A stretch of 64,000 nucleotides of DNA from Atkinsonella hypoxylon (Eukaryota; Ascomycota; Sordariomycetes; Hypocreales; Clavicipitaceae), in assembly GCA_000729835.1 (NCBI GenBank), contig JFHB01000115.1, forward strand, positions 1 to 64,000, written 5' to 3'. The notes under the pieces are model-generated. The model saw nothing but the letters and a program-made list of their open reading frames with translations, had not been told where the DNA came from and ran no database searches. Positions 1-10,329 of this stretch are shown here, piece by piece (positions within the stretch are counted from its first letter, which is position 1; each line of letters starts with the position of its first letter). The translations under genes were made by a program, and so were the position numbers.

Positions 1-56
1 GCCCGCCCCCCCCCTCCCCCCCCCCCCTTTTTTTTTTATTTTTTTTTTTTTTTTGT
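1..56. repeat. Homopolymer C-run then T-run at window edge
   Basis: The first 27 bases are almost pure C and bases 28-54 almost pure T. Read on the minus strand, the last exon of the transcription factor ends at 67 and is followed within about 14 bases by a long A-run and then a long G-run. The stretch may be a real polypurine/polypyrimidine tract in the 3' UTR, or a low-quality contig end. I see no gene in it. Confidence 0.8.
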
Positions 57-66
57 AGCAGCTTCT

Positions 67-2548
67 TTATATCTCCGACTGAAACATTTCCAGCCAATAC
101 AAATTAGCAAAATTCGTTCCAAAGCAGTCTTTAAAGTTCCCATCGAGAAAGGAAGAACATTCTTCAAAAGTTGATGCGTCTCCGATACCCATTTGCGAAA
201 CCGGGGTAGGAGCAATCCCACCCTGAGGTGTTGGCTCTGTCTGAGTTTGATCTACGTCCAGTCTGGTTAGAGACGAGAGGGCGGGGCATTGTAGAGGGAA
301 AGAGACTCACCAGATTGGCTTGGCTTGAATATTCGCTGTTGCACCGTCTTGAGCAGACGAATGACGTGGCCCGCGGAAGTAACCTGTTCCTTGTGACAAT
401 CCAAAATCGCTAGGCAGCGAGTCCAATGCAGCTGAAACGATGAGTCGCTCGCTTGGATGTCGAGAATGTTCGTCTTGAGAGACGCGAGCAAGACAATGGC
501 TGATGAGAATGTGACTACAGGCACAGATCAGATCAGATTATGCAGGGAACCATCTCGAGGGTTTGAAATGCTGCTCACAGTAAACTGAATGCCAGCTTGA
601 ACTGCGGTAGATGGTTCCCAAATTTACATATACCGTGTCAATGAGGTTGTACGCGGTCGAAACACACAACTGACAGCATTGTCGGATCACGCCGTCATCC
701 AGCGTCTCGCTCTGGCAGGCGCCGACAGGTCCTTCCGCCGTGCTAACCATGGTTGAAAGCAAAAGCGGACGCAGCAAAAGTAGCCTCGTCAATAAAAACC
801 TAATAAGAAGCTTTCAGAATAACCTGTGCAAAGTTCAAAAATTCAAAATGCAAAGTGCAAAAAAAAAAAATATAAAAAAAATATAAAAACCTAGAATCTC
901 GATTGTAGCTCACCGACAATACAAAACTTTCTTCTGAAATCCAAAATCGTTTGTGCAGGGTGATGTTTCTATCTCCGACTCCCTCATGCGTAGATAGCTG
1001 GGCAGCGCCACGGAAAACTGGTCGAGTCGGCGATTAATTTCCAGGACCTGTGCCACAATCCTTGAGTTAGCAATCACCGCCGAGTCTTCGCTCGTCTTCT
1101 CCGCGCCCGGTTCGTGGGTGGTGATGAACTGAAGAACGGCCTGCAGGATGTCGAGAAGCTGGCATGAGTTGACGAAAAGGCTGAGGTAAGATGGCTTGTC
1201 GGGCGGTTGGCATCTAATCCCATCGATGGTGAGATACTCGTCGTCCACATTCAGAGGCAAGGGGATGTTGTTTATCCCATGGACCATGTTCGGCCGACCG
1301 AATGTCATGGAAAGAAGCCTGTAGGGGATGGGGGGGGGGGGGCCACCGATTTAGCGAGATTCTCTGCTTTTTTTTCGTGCGCAGGACGTTTGCTTTGGCG
1401 TCTTACCTGTCCAGGCTGACGCAGGTATGCCATATCCGCCGTCGCATCTGACGCTCCAGCTGTGACATGGTAGATTTCTGAGCTTCCACATGCAGTCCGA
1501 GTATCTGGGAGACGCGTATGGCGAGGCCTATGGAGTTCCAGCAGCGATTAGCATGTTGCGTGGACTGCAGATAGACCCCGTTCAACAGCAGCAGCTGGAC
1601 CAGAGACAAATCGGCCGAATCCAACCAGTCGTGGCTGAAGGACTGCTGGGACCTCTCGTAGAACTCGTAAGCCACGGCGGTCTTGTGAGCGTCTCGAACG
1701 AGATCGGTGAACTGGCAGCCCAGAGCGCACACCAGATTGAGCATGGAGACAAAGACAGAATGCTCCCGCGTGGACTTGAAGTGCGCGTCTCCGCCCAGGT
1801 CCGTCTCGGCGACCCAAAACTGATTGTACTTTTCGAAAAACGTCGGTTTATGCAAGATGGGAAACATGGGGTGTATAAAGTCCCAGTAGCACGAGACGAA
1901 TTTATCAGCGTCCCGACGGCGCGGCAGCATCACGACGCCGCCCTCGTCGGGCTCACCCAGCGGCATCGGCTTCGGCCTCGGCTGCGGGCCCTCCATCCTC
2001 TCCAGGCGCACGGCCGACTTGATGGCATCGTCAGCCGACAAGATGCGGCGGAAGAAGGCGACGGTGGACGAGGACCCGTAGGTAGAGTGGTCGTCGTAGC
2101 TCGTCAGGGTGGCGAGGCCATCGCTCTCGGTGGCGGCCGGGGACTCCCATGTCGAGATGATCGTGCGTCGAGGAGACTGGGTCGAGACGGAGGAAGCGGC
2201 GAAGACGTTGGAGGGAATCGAGTCTCGGTCTCTGCATGAAGAGTCGGCATTGGCACTGGCGTTGGCATCGGCGTTGGCGTTGGCGTTGGCGTTGGCGTTG
2301 GTGTTGGTGTTGGTGTTGGCGTTGGCGTTGGCAGCTTCGGCCGACGACGACTCAACGTGCACGTCGGCGCCCTCAGCTCTGGTGTATCGGCAGTTGTGGC
2401 CACAGCCTCGGTTTTCGCAGGCGAGACAAATAGGACGGCGGCCATCGCAACGCGTCTTGCGGTCGCGACAGGCGTCGCACGCGCTGTTGACCTTGAGACG
2501 CTTGCGCTTGCGCCCCTCGGGTCTCACAGGCTGCTGCTGGCTCAACAT
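67..2548 (-). CDS. Zn2Cys6 fungal-specific transcription factor, five exons
   Basis: Sequence-specific nuclear regulator; target genes unknown. I join five minus-strand exons: 2548-1407, 1318-914, 799-579, 514-311 and 251-67. The introns (1406-1319, 913-800, 578-515, 310-252) all begin GT and end AG, and the joined frame stays open to a TAA at 69-67, giving 718 residues. Residues 24-53 hold the binuclear cluster C-X2-C-X6-C-X6-C-X2-C-X8-C, preceded by a basic RKRKRLK stretch. The middle carries the Fungal_trans domain (IHPMFPILHKPTFFEKY; IWHTCVSLDR joined to LLSMTFGRP across intron 1) and the LLLLRPLLL and WHSVYFTFSSAIVLLASL segments, the latter across intron 3. The C-terminal exon ends NFANLYWLEMFQSEI. 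The start is the ATG at 2548; an in-frame ATG at 2599 would add 17 residues, and the open frame beyond that to 2659 has no further ATG. An Asn-Ala/Thr repeat follows the finger. It looks intact. Splice sites are my inference. Confidence 0.9.
2245..2335. repeat. Coding hexamer minisatellite (Asn-Ala/Asn-Thr repeat)
   Basis: About 14 tandem copies of GTTGGC, with GTTGGT and GCATCG-type variants, lie in frame in exon 1 of the Zn2Cys6 gene. On the coding strand they encode alternating Asn and Ala/Thr residues just after the zinc cluster. The frame is preserved because the unit is six bases. It is probably a length-variable, disordered linker. Confidence 0.85.
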
Positions 2549-2659
2549 TTCTGATGACGATTTGTTTCGTGCGGTACACGCCCGATTACATCCCGACATG
2601 CGCAATTTGGGCGTGTACAGCAAGCAGCAGCTTTCCCCAGCTGATGATCTCAGGTCCAA

Positions 2660-3849
2660 GTGGGGTCAACTGTTTCTTAACTGGTCCTTTTTTTTTCCTT
2701 TTTTTTTTTTTTTTTCCCGTGACTCAGTCAGTTTGGCAAGCGATGACAAAGAAGGCAGGCGCAACTTGCATATTGTGCGCAGCATAATTACCAGGTACGC
2801 AGAACCTCACAGTGTGAGCGCGAGCTTTGCACTTGTGCGCCCAGGATATGCAGACTATGTCGTGATGGGAAAGGGGGGAGACTTGTACAATGATATTATG
2901 CAACTTTGTAGAGTTCTTAGGATATACATTTATAACAAAACAGTCGTATATAAATAAAAAAGCAGTTGCTTCTTTTGTTGAAGATATTCTGAAATAACGC
3001 CACGTGACTGTGCCTAGGTCGTACTGTCTTCAACGCTAGACAAGTTCAACAGCCGAATTTCTTTGCACCTACGGAGTAGTTAGTCGTAGACACGCCATAG
3101 ATACATGTATACAGTTAATGCTGGTGAGTGCCACGGTCAACCGACAGCTGCTTACATACATATTGTCTGTCTTATTGCGAACTGGCCGGCCGACTACGAC
3201 TACAATCCAACCCTTGAATTATTTTGCAGATCCACAAGCCCCACTTCTAGGTACTCGCTAACAGCTGTAATTGGTGTAGGGAGACCACGTGGGCTACTGC
3301 TGTTAGAGAGGTACAGGAGCATATGCAAGGATTAAGCACTACCCCATAGAGACTTATTTTTCCATGTAATTTACCGTGAGTTAAAGTATCTATTTTCTCC
3401 ACTCAATGTCCTGCGAACTTCCAAGCTGATATCTAATTGGCTTAAACTACCCCTGCAAGTAGATTTGCAAAATAACTAGTGCAGAATGCAACATCATAAG
3501 TTGATGAACCAATTTAAAGTTTAACCACAGTTCCCAATAGATTGCCGATTGATCATGCAGAGTCTAGCGGGTTACCACAGGTTGGGCACCAATGAAAAAC
3601 TCTGACTTGAACCTACTTAGGTACTTTCTCTATACTGCTAATTTCTACTATCACAAAAGTACTCAATATCACCTCAAGTATGATGTGCGACTGGAACTAC
3701 TACAATGCAGTTTTCTTTAATTTTGCATCGGTGACTTAACAGGGGGGAAGGAGCCTATCAACGCTCAGTTCGGGAATGCGTAGGTCATAGTGTAGAGCTA
3801 GAAGCGACTTTTAATTAACAGAAAATTACAAAAAAAGGAATATATCTTT
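2660..3849. other. Intergenic region, no gene seen
   Basis: I see no coding signature on either strand. It starts with a T-run (2684-2716) upstream of the transcription factor, so it probably holds that gene's promoter and 5' UTR. Two CACGTG palindromes (about 3002 and 3287) are potential bHLH-type sites but could be chance. The part after 2900 is moderately AT-rich. Confidence 0.5.
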
Positions 3850-3960
3850 CAGTGGCGTTCAATACCCTGTATATCCACCTCGTGCCTCCTTAACAGCTTC
3901 TAGCCTAGACCTACTTAGCCGGCTGGTTGCAGCTGTTAAAGGGGAACCTGCCAGCTGTAT
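3850..3960 (-). mobile_element. Tc1/mariner transposase C-terminal remnant (possible)
   Basis: On the minus strand a short frame reads SRLEAVKEARGGYTGY followed by TGA (3861-3859). Ending a few residues after a conserved GG(H/Y)T-x-Y is how Tc1/mariner transposases finish. Directly beyond the stop is CAGTGGCGTTCAATACCC (+ strand, from 3850), which begins CAGTG as many Tc1-family terminal inverted repeats do. No catalytic DDE region or second inverted repeat is seen before the next gene at 4132, so this would be a scrap of the 3' end only. The assignment rests on a short motif. Confidence 0.4.
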
Positions 3961-4131
3961 AAAGTGGGGCTTGTATTGTACACTCTTGGCTCTTGCTCAT
4001 CTGCTGATCATGATGCGAAAAATCATACATGAATTTATGATTCGGGGTTCTTTCGAGTGGCATTTTCGCAAGTCTCAATGATTGCATCGATACAGAATTT
4101 TTCACTTCCTATTTTCCCCCATTAATCACCG

Positions 4132-6957
4132 TCACGCATCCCAGCGCACCCGCTCCTCGGCTAGCGTGCGGTACAAGCCCAGTGACAAGAACTCGTCCTC
4201 GATCATTTTCTCCCCGCCGAACAGCTCCTCCAATTCTGTGGAAAACACGTCTGCTGCCCAGCTTCCGCTCTTAGAACCTCTCCAGGGAGTAGGCGGCGGT
4301 TGAAGCATCTTCTCGTACATCGTGTAAAGCGCGCGGCTGTGGCTCGGGCTGAGCGCGACGTACTGGCTAAACGACATGAACTGCTCCTTGTTCTTGCGCC
4401 GCTTCTCCCTTGCTTCACCTTCACCCGCCTCGGCGTCGTCCGAGTCCGGCTGGCTTGCTGATTCGGCCCAGTACGCTTTACGGCCCTTGCGCAATCTGGC
4501 ATGGTAATCCGCGAAAAGCTTGGCGTCATGACTGAACCTCTCTGACATGGAATTCTTCATGTCGAAGAGAACCTTCTCCATGGGCCCCAATTTATCGTAC
4601 GGCTCGCGTTCGTCGTCCTTGCTGAAGTCGACGTATCTCGCAAAGGCGAGCACCGGGTTGGCGAGGCCTAATCCCCCTTTGCCAATGCCCATGTACAAGA
4701 AACTGTCGGGAACTTCGTAATGATGCGAGGTGAAATGGTCTTTGATCATCTTCCGTACGTGCTGTGCCGCGTTGGCCTGTTGGCTGGACGCCGCCGCCGC
4801 AGAGGAGCCACTGTCAGGGCCGCCACTGAACAGACACTTTTGCGCATATTGAAGAGCCTCGACGACAGTGAGGGCGTACGAGTCGCCCATGCCGGTGATG
4901 ACGTGTCCGAAGTTGTTGGGCAAGAAGTTCTCAATGTAGGCATTGTAAGCCTGAATATGAGCCATGACGGCTGTGCGGGACTTGAGCTGGAACTGCAGCT
5001 CCTTCATGTGCTCCTCGATCGCGGGCTTGTTCATCGTCCACTTCCACTCAGCCGGGTCAAACAAGAGGAGCCCCCACTTGACTTGGCCCTTCGGAAGCTG
5101 AGCGAGACACTCGCTGCTTGCGGGGACGTATCGAGGATTATGCTCGTCGATGGCAGTGGCAGACGCTGTCTTGTCCTTGTTCAGCTTGAGACCCATCGTA
5201 TCCGAGAACTCGCACATCGTTTCCCATGCTGCGGAGCACTGTTGCGGCTGACCCCAAAACCACAACTCGTCGTGGTTGCGATATAGATAGGCTCCATCGG
5301 TGCGTTGATTGACAGCAAAGTCCAACGTGAACAGGAGCAGTTCCGCCACACAGTGCGTCAGCTGGAAGGAGATGGGAATACCAGACTTCCTCGTCAAGAC
5401 TTCTCCTTCATCCTCAAACTGCATGCGCTTGCTGATGAATGTTTCGAAAAAGCGCACCAACTCGGCCGGAATGCGGAAATACTTCATAATGGCGATGAGC
5501 GTCGCGTGCGGAAGCGAAGGACCAAACCACTCAAAGTCGCTCTGTAGGATGCAAAACTGGCCATGTACAAGCTTGTGAACAGCCATCTCGGCCGAGCAGA
5601 CACGCAAAATGTCTTGTTTCAAATTGCGCTTGTTCGGCACGCCCGCAAGCAGATCGGTGAGTCTGGGTAGTTGGCCATCAGCCTCCGAGGCGTCGTCGTC
5701 GTCTGCATCGCCGTCCCACACGTCGTTCGTGTCTCTCCGGATCTGGACCGCGAAAAACATGCTCTCGTACATCACGAGCCGCAAACCCTCCACACTTGCA
5801 ACGCCGGCATTATGTGCACTCAATATGGCGTTGCGCGCTTCATTGGGTTTCGGCGCCCAAACCCGCCTGCTGGTGTCATGCTCCCAAACAGAGTCTAGAG
5901 CTTGGCAGATCTTCACGGACATAAACTGGCCAATGCACTGGAAGAGGATGGCATCAAGGAGCTCTAGATCCAGATAGACGCGGTATTTGCCATCGATTGC
6001 CTTGCGCATCTGCACGCCGATGGGGTCTTTGCCCCATGACCAGCGGCCGATAGCGGCTAACTCTGTGTCGATGTTGAGGATGTCTGCTATTTCGCTCAGG
6101 ATATTGTCCTTGGTGCTGATGTCGAGGAGGGCACGCCGCTTTTTGCTGGTGAGCTGATCAGAGCTGAGGACGCCCTGAATCGCGTTTTGAACGTCAGCTG
6201 TGGTGACGTCGATCTTTTGTGTGCATGAAGCCGCGAGGCTCTTCCGAATATTGTGCAAGAGCACAGCACGAGCATCCGTCGGCTCATTTCCTGAGTCCTT
6301 TTCGTAGCGAGGACCAGAGTGAAAGAGGTCGTCGAGCATTGTCGTGATTTTCTCTGTATCTATCGGATGGTCGGTTGTGACATGGTCTTTCCAGGTTCTT
6401 TGTTGCTCATATCTCTCTTGACGACCAGAGGTGCCAGTGCCAGCCATGGGTTTGCCATTCTCTGCCATCTCTGCCGGCTTTGTCTCTGCTGACGAACTCA
6501 ACGCAGACAGCTCGCCAAAGCTGAATTCTGCCCATTCATTCGTCAAGCGGCCAAATAGGTCAGTGTATGCTAAGCGCCGCTGGCCCTGATGAAGGTATCT
6601 GAGCAGCTCCTTGCGCCACGCCAGCGCGGCTGACTTGGAAAAGGCCGACGAGGATTTGGCCTCCCATAACATTCGCTCCAGATTGTCGAGACGAGTCTGT
6701 AGCCATGAGTGTCGTGCTGACGCGTCCCGACCACGCTTGATACCGAATGCCTTGCGTACTGTGTCCTGCAGCAGCAGCACATCGGCTTCAAGACTCGCGC
6801 AATCATTCCCATCCGGGTTGTCGGAAAGCGCAGCCTCCACGTCGCTTACATGGCGATTAATGGCCTCCAAGCGCCCAGCCAGCTTGTCCCACTTTTTGGC
6901 ATTGACGTGCCTCATGGTGGCCAGAATGGCCGCTGACGACGCTGGCGTGGGAGCCAT
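4132..6957 (-). CDS. rvt: RVT-family cellular reverse transcriptase-related protein, 941 aa
   Basis: A single uninterrupted frame from an ATG at 6957. Palm motifs are visible in order. Motif 1 is near residues 324-350. Motif A is SDFEWFGPSLPH with D474. Motif B is SGIPISFQLTHCVAE (525-539). Motif C is YRNHDELWFWG, with catalytic-box D563-E564 (5271-5266). Motif D is GLKLNKDKTAS (589-599) and motif E is QVKWGLLLFD (625-634). The first 150 residues are helical and charged, possibly coiled-coil. There is an acidic insert at about 413-426 and a basic, Lys/Glu-rich segment at about 846-858. No integrase, endonuclease, RNase H, LTR or poly-A tail accompanies it and it lacks RIP damage. This fits the single-copy RVT genes of fungi, which are domesticated reverse-transcriptase relatives, not transposons. 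It is probably nucleic-acid polymerizing; its cellular role is unsettled. The oddity is Glu in place of the second motif C Asp. Confidence 0.85.
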   Translation of the reverse strand: MAPTPASSAAILATMRHVNAKKWDKLAGRLEAINRHVSDVEAALSDNPDGNDCASLEADVLLLQDTVRKAFGIKRGRDASARHSWLQTRLDNLERMLWEAKSSSAFSKSAALAWRKELLRYLHQGQRRLAYTDLFGRLTNEWAEFSFGELSALSSSAETKPAEMAENGKPMAGTGTSGRQERYEQQRTWKDHVTTDHPIDTEKITTMLDDLFHSGPRYEKDSGNEPTDARAVLLHNIRKSLAASCTQKIDVTTADVQNAIQGVLSSDQLTSKKRRALLDISTKDNILSEIADILNIDTELAAIGRWSWGKDPIGVQMRKAIDGKYRVYLDLELLDAILFQCIGQFMSVKICQALDSVWEHDTSRRVWAPKPNEARNAILSAHNAGVASVEGLRLVMYESMFFAVQIRRDTNDVWDGDADDDDASEADGQLPRLTDLLAGVPNKRNLKQDILRVCSAEMAVHKLVHGQFCILQSDFEWFGPSLPHATLIAIMKYFRIPAELVRFFETFISKRMQFEDEGEVLTRKSGIPISFQLTHCVAELLLFTLDFAVNQRTDGAYLYRNHDELWFWGQPQQCSAAWETMCEFSDTMGLKLNKDKTASATAIDEHNPRYVPASSECLAQLPKGQVKWGLLLFDPAEWKWTMNKPAIEEHMKELQFQLKSRTAVMAHIQAYNAYIENFLPNNFGHVITGMGDSYALTVVEALQYAQKCLFSGGPDSGSSAAAASSQQANAAQHVRKMIKDHFTSHHYEVPDSFLYMGIGKGGLGLANPVLAFARYVDFSKDDEREPYDKLGPMEKVLFDMKNSMSERFSHDAKLFADYHARLRKGRKAYWAESASQPDSDDAEAGEGEAREKRRKNKEQFMSFSQYVALSPSHSRALYTMYEKMLQPPPTPWRGSKSGSWAADVFSTELEELFGGEKMIEDEFLSLGLYRTLAEERVRWDA

Positions 6958-7426
6958 GATTGTATGTTGCGTGATGCGAGTAACAGAATTGGAGACGGCG
7001 GATAGAGACGAACTTCCAGGGTCAACTGAGCGACAGGAACTTGTCCTGCGTCCACGATATTCTTCGGTGGTTCTGCCCTAGTGTTTTATAGACCAGACGG
7101 CTGTCACGCTGGCAAAACATTGTGGAGGTTGCGAGTCATGCCGCAGCAAATTTTCAGCCGCCATGGCTGCCTGGCGCTGCCTCAGACCGATGAACGAGAC
7201 GAGCCAACAGTTTTCGATCAGCCTGAACAGGCAATGAAAGCGAAATGAGTACGGCCAGCTGACTCATTCTGAGGGAGGCAGCATCTTGGCAGCGGTCAAT
7301 GCGGGGGAATCTTGCGGAAAGACAAACAGGATTCCACCCGTCTAAGAGAGTCCGATTGGCAGAAGAACAGAAATAAGCGGGGGAAGACGATGCTCCGGTT
7401 TCATGGAGGTGACACCTATAACTAAC
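6958..7426. other. Intergenic region upstream of rvt
   Basis: This 470-bp gap would hold the promoter of the minus-strand rvt gene. I see no open frame of note, no tRNA and no repeat. Base composition is ordinary and there is no RIP-like AT bias. Confidence 0.5.
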
Positions 7427-8335
7427 TATTAAAGAGTCTTATGAGGAAGCCAAGGCCAAGGCCCATGTAAGCAAGACCAGCAGCGCCAGACTTGAAGCCG
7501 TACTGGTCTTTAAGGACTAAGGCAAAGGTCGTAAAGAAAAGAGGCGGTACATATATCCGTACATCATTGATGTTTCCAGGCAGAGCAACATGACTATAGG
7601 CGAAAGAAATAACATTTTGATAGGGCGAATGATGGCCTTGCGGAATAGCTGACCTGGTGTTCGGCCATTGGATCCACCCGATTCTTTACGGAGTTTGGCT
7701 GCCTTGCGACCGAGAAGAGTCATAGAATAGAGTCATAGCATATGTTTCTGGCACAAAGAAGTTTACTGCGGTGAAGACGGCAGCCTGCAAAGGAAGTTTT
7801 TCGTCAGTCAGATTGCCAGGTTCATGTGGCGGATGGGTGAGCATACCAAAATGGCTACAAGCCAGAATACCTAGCGCCAACCGACATTCTCAGCCATATA
7901 CCCGCCAATCACCGGACCAAAGACCGGTCCCTTCACGTCAAAAAGAATCAGTGGATTAGTATATTTCGCAAGTTAGTCTTCGGTGCGTTTTACGTATCAG
8001 CGATAGACCAAGCTGGCACACAGTCAAAGCCTTCCCTCTGTGCTCAGCAATCTTCAGATCACCAATAATAATAGCTCCTAGAGCTATATGTACCGATGCA
8101 CTGAGTCCATGAAGGAGTCGAAAGACGATAAACATGAGCATGTTCTGGCTGACAGCACAGATGATGGTGAAGATGAGAAAGGTAACGTTGGACGTGCGCA
8201 TGACGATACTCCGAAATCCGTTGCTGCGAAGGCAGCAGCCGGGTTACGGGACCCCCATGCTTCCGATACTTTGCAAATACCTCTGAATAGTCACAACAGC
8301 TAGCTCTAAACGGGTATAGCTGCGATATATCCGAA
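7427..8335 (-). pseudogene. MFS (DHA1-type) transporter pseudogene
   Basis: Minus-strand fragments in several frames line up with a fungal drug:H+ antiporter-type major facilitator. In order they are: TFLIFTIICAVSQNMLMFIVFRLLHGLSAS (about 8190-8100) continuing to IIIGDLKIAEHRGKA, the conserved loop between helices 2 and 3; GPVFGPVIGGYMAENVGWR (about 7945-7890); FFVPETYAMTLLGRKAAKLRKESG (about 7765-7670); and KDQYGFKSGAAGLAYMGLGLGF (7517-7445). Between them are a TAG right after VGWR, where Trp is normal, and several frame changes. The first helix region before 8335 is unreadable and the last helices are missing, so the copy is both mutated and truncated. In a live copy the product would be a 12- to 14-helix plasma-membrane exporter. 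A short intron could account for one frame change, but not for all of them. Confidence 0.8.
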
Positions 8336-9380
8336 TTCAGCGGCACTTCTATCTTCGTGACGTTCACACGGAAATTGAAGTACCACTACGACCCCTTCAT
8401 CCTGATTGGCCCACTAGCTAGGATGGATGGAGTACGGAGTAATGGAGTGACTAATAGAATAATGCAGGCGTTTAAGGAAACATCGAATTACTGAATACGG
8501 CTACAGCTCCGGGTAGCATTAGCGTTTTTCAGCCCGTCTTCCCGTCCGAAGCAGGATCATGTCAAGCATTGTCACGAATAGAGCTTTGTCATGTTTTTGC
8601 GTCACGCATCCCTAAATGCTAGCGTGGCAAGTTAAGCAATGCGATACAAAACCCATCCAGGTTACTCTAATCCTTGCGCGCGGAGTTGCCATAATACGCT
8701 TATCGGCTGCACGGAATTTAAACTACAGGTTAAAGCGAGAAGGCGGCGTTCTGGAGGCCGAATTTGGCAAGTGCGGGGATCCCGTTTTCTGATGGCATGG
8801 CACCGAGGGGGCGGCTCTGGTAGTGGTTCCTCTTGGGTACCAGGTACTTTTGGCCCCACCAGGCCAGCTTTCGGCCGGATCGAGGCAACCCGCTGTTGCG
8901 CCCCACCTGCATCAGCTCGACGGCTAGACGCCTTGGCGGCTTGCGGAACCCGTTTCCTGCCTTAACACTAGGCCTCTCGAGCATATAAGACTATCATCGC
9001 TACCGCCATCGCCAATACCACTTGAGCTGCGCATGACCACACCTCACGATACCTCGCATTGGCCGACTCTCTCAACGTCAGGCATCAGTTGTCGTCTCAT
9101 CATGAACTTGCCTACCTGCGTCTTTAGTAGAGGCGACATACACTAACTATTACGCGATAAATCGTAGTATAACTAAGTGGGGTTCCACTATAGGTTGTAG
9201 TAGAGAACAGATAACTTCAAACTTACATCAACACATCAATACATATATTACCAAGCAAGCAGCACTAGGCAACAAGCCAGTCTCCTTTTAGCGAATTAAT
9301 GCCACGATAAATCCCTCGTCGGATTCCGCACTCAATTGGTCCGTAACAAGTAGATTTAAGTAGAATTTGCCTAGTGCTAC
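8336..9380. other. Intergenic region, no supported gene
   Basis: Open frames of about 65-108 codons at 8639-8984 overlap one another on both strands and show no family features. I treat them as chance. The stretch from about 9130 is AT-richer. There are no repeats or RNA genes that I can recognise. Confidence 0.45.
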
Positions 9381-9626
9381 TTATTTATTGATCTCTTTTT
9401 CTGGCCAAGAGGATTGCTCTTCTTCTTGTAACACTCTTTCGAGAGAATCGGCAATTCGGCTGCCGGTTCTGCCTGCGTAGACTCTATGTTCGCGTAGTAG
9501 GTCTCGTAACGCTTTAATCATTTGTCCATATCTCTCCGGCCTGCCAATGCCGCAACCGCGCGGAGCGTCTAGACTATCGACGTCACAATCACGGAGGCTG
9601 CAACATTGTGAAATCGTGATAGCCAA
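9381..9626 (-). other. Unidentified coding fragment
   Basis: An 81-codon minus-strand frame with protein-like composition, containing GRPERYGQMIKALRDLLREH and a charged helical C-terminus (RIADSLERVLQEEEQ) before its stop. It has no ATG at its 5' end (the open frame begins at TTG) and I recognise no family. It could be the last exon or a degraded end of a gene whose upstream part is lost. The region around it (9627-10329) shows no consistent continuation. Confidence 0.25.
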
Positions 9627-10329
9627 CGAAATGCACCCAGGCTATCGGTTCACAGGCTTCGGCATCCGTAGCCGTTAGGCCTCTCGACGTGCTCTACAGC
9701 TACGTTGAAAGTGGATCCGAAATCTACTAATAAAACCAACTACGAGAGCCAAAAAGCGATATAGTGGGAGAGTATACCCCCGGAGGAATCTTGCTATGAT
9801 ACGCAGCTACGTCTCGGGTCGACATGCTGTTGCCTCGCACTGGTTGACAAGTACGAAAAAGATGGAGGACGAGAAATACAATCCGGTAGGCTTCGAAAGG
9901 TGCCTAGGAAAGATGGAAAATTACGCCAACATACCTCGGTTCGTGCTATGGGAGGTGAGGAAAGCGACGATAACGGTCTCACCGATTTCGACGATCTCCG
10001 AGATCTCGACAGACCAAATGGATGATGGCTAACTTACTTCTCCTCGCGCCTGTAACGTGTAAGTAGACCTCTGGCGTTTCTTATGTAAACCACGTCTTCA
10101 GACAGGTGCGCTCCTAGAACTATATGTACCGACGCACTGAAGATGCTGGGGTATATCATTATATCAACGAGCCCGAGATATTGCAGACAGTCAGAGTTCG
10201 TGACACTGCGTTATGCTACACCCATTGACCGTGCTTGTCTAATTTACACGTTTTCTCTATCCGCCCCTTCTCCCTCCGCCCGAGCGCCCCAGGCAGGGGT
10301 TCCGAGTCTAACCAGCAAACCCCCAGCGC
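9627..10329. other. Intergenic region with a short MFS-like scrap
   Basis: There is no supported gene. Bases 10110-10140 match 8074-8104, inside the MFS pseudogene, at 29 of 31 positions. On the minus strand they read SASVHIVLGA, against SASVHIALGA in the pseudogene. The flanks of this 31-mer do not align, so it is either a minute duplicate or what is left of a second transporter copy. Confidence 0.4.

Noticed and set aside
1490..2239. 249-codon + strand open frame, and 2109-2957 on the same strand
   Set aside because: Both are antisense to exon 1 of the Zn2Cys6 gene, whose zinc cluster and splice-joined domains are clear.
8639..8984. Overlapping frames of 65-108 codons on both strands
   Set aside because: No family resemblance, no start context, and overlap of three frames; chance in GC-richer sequence.
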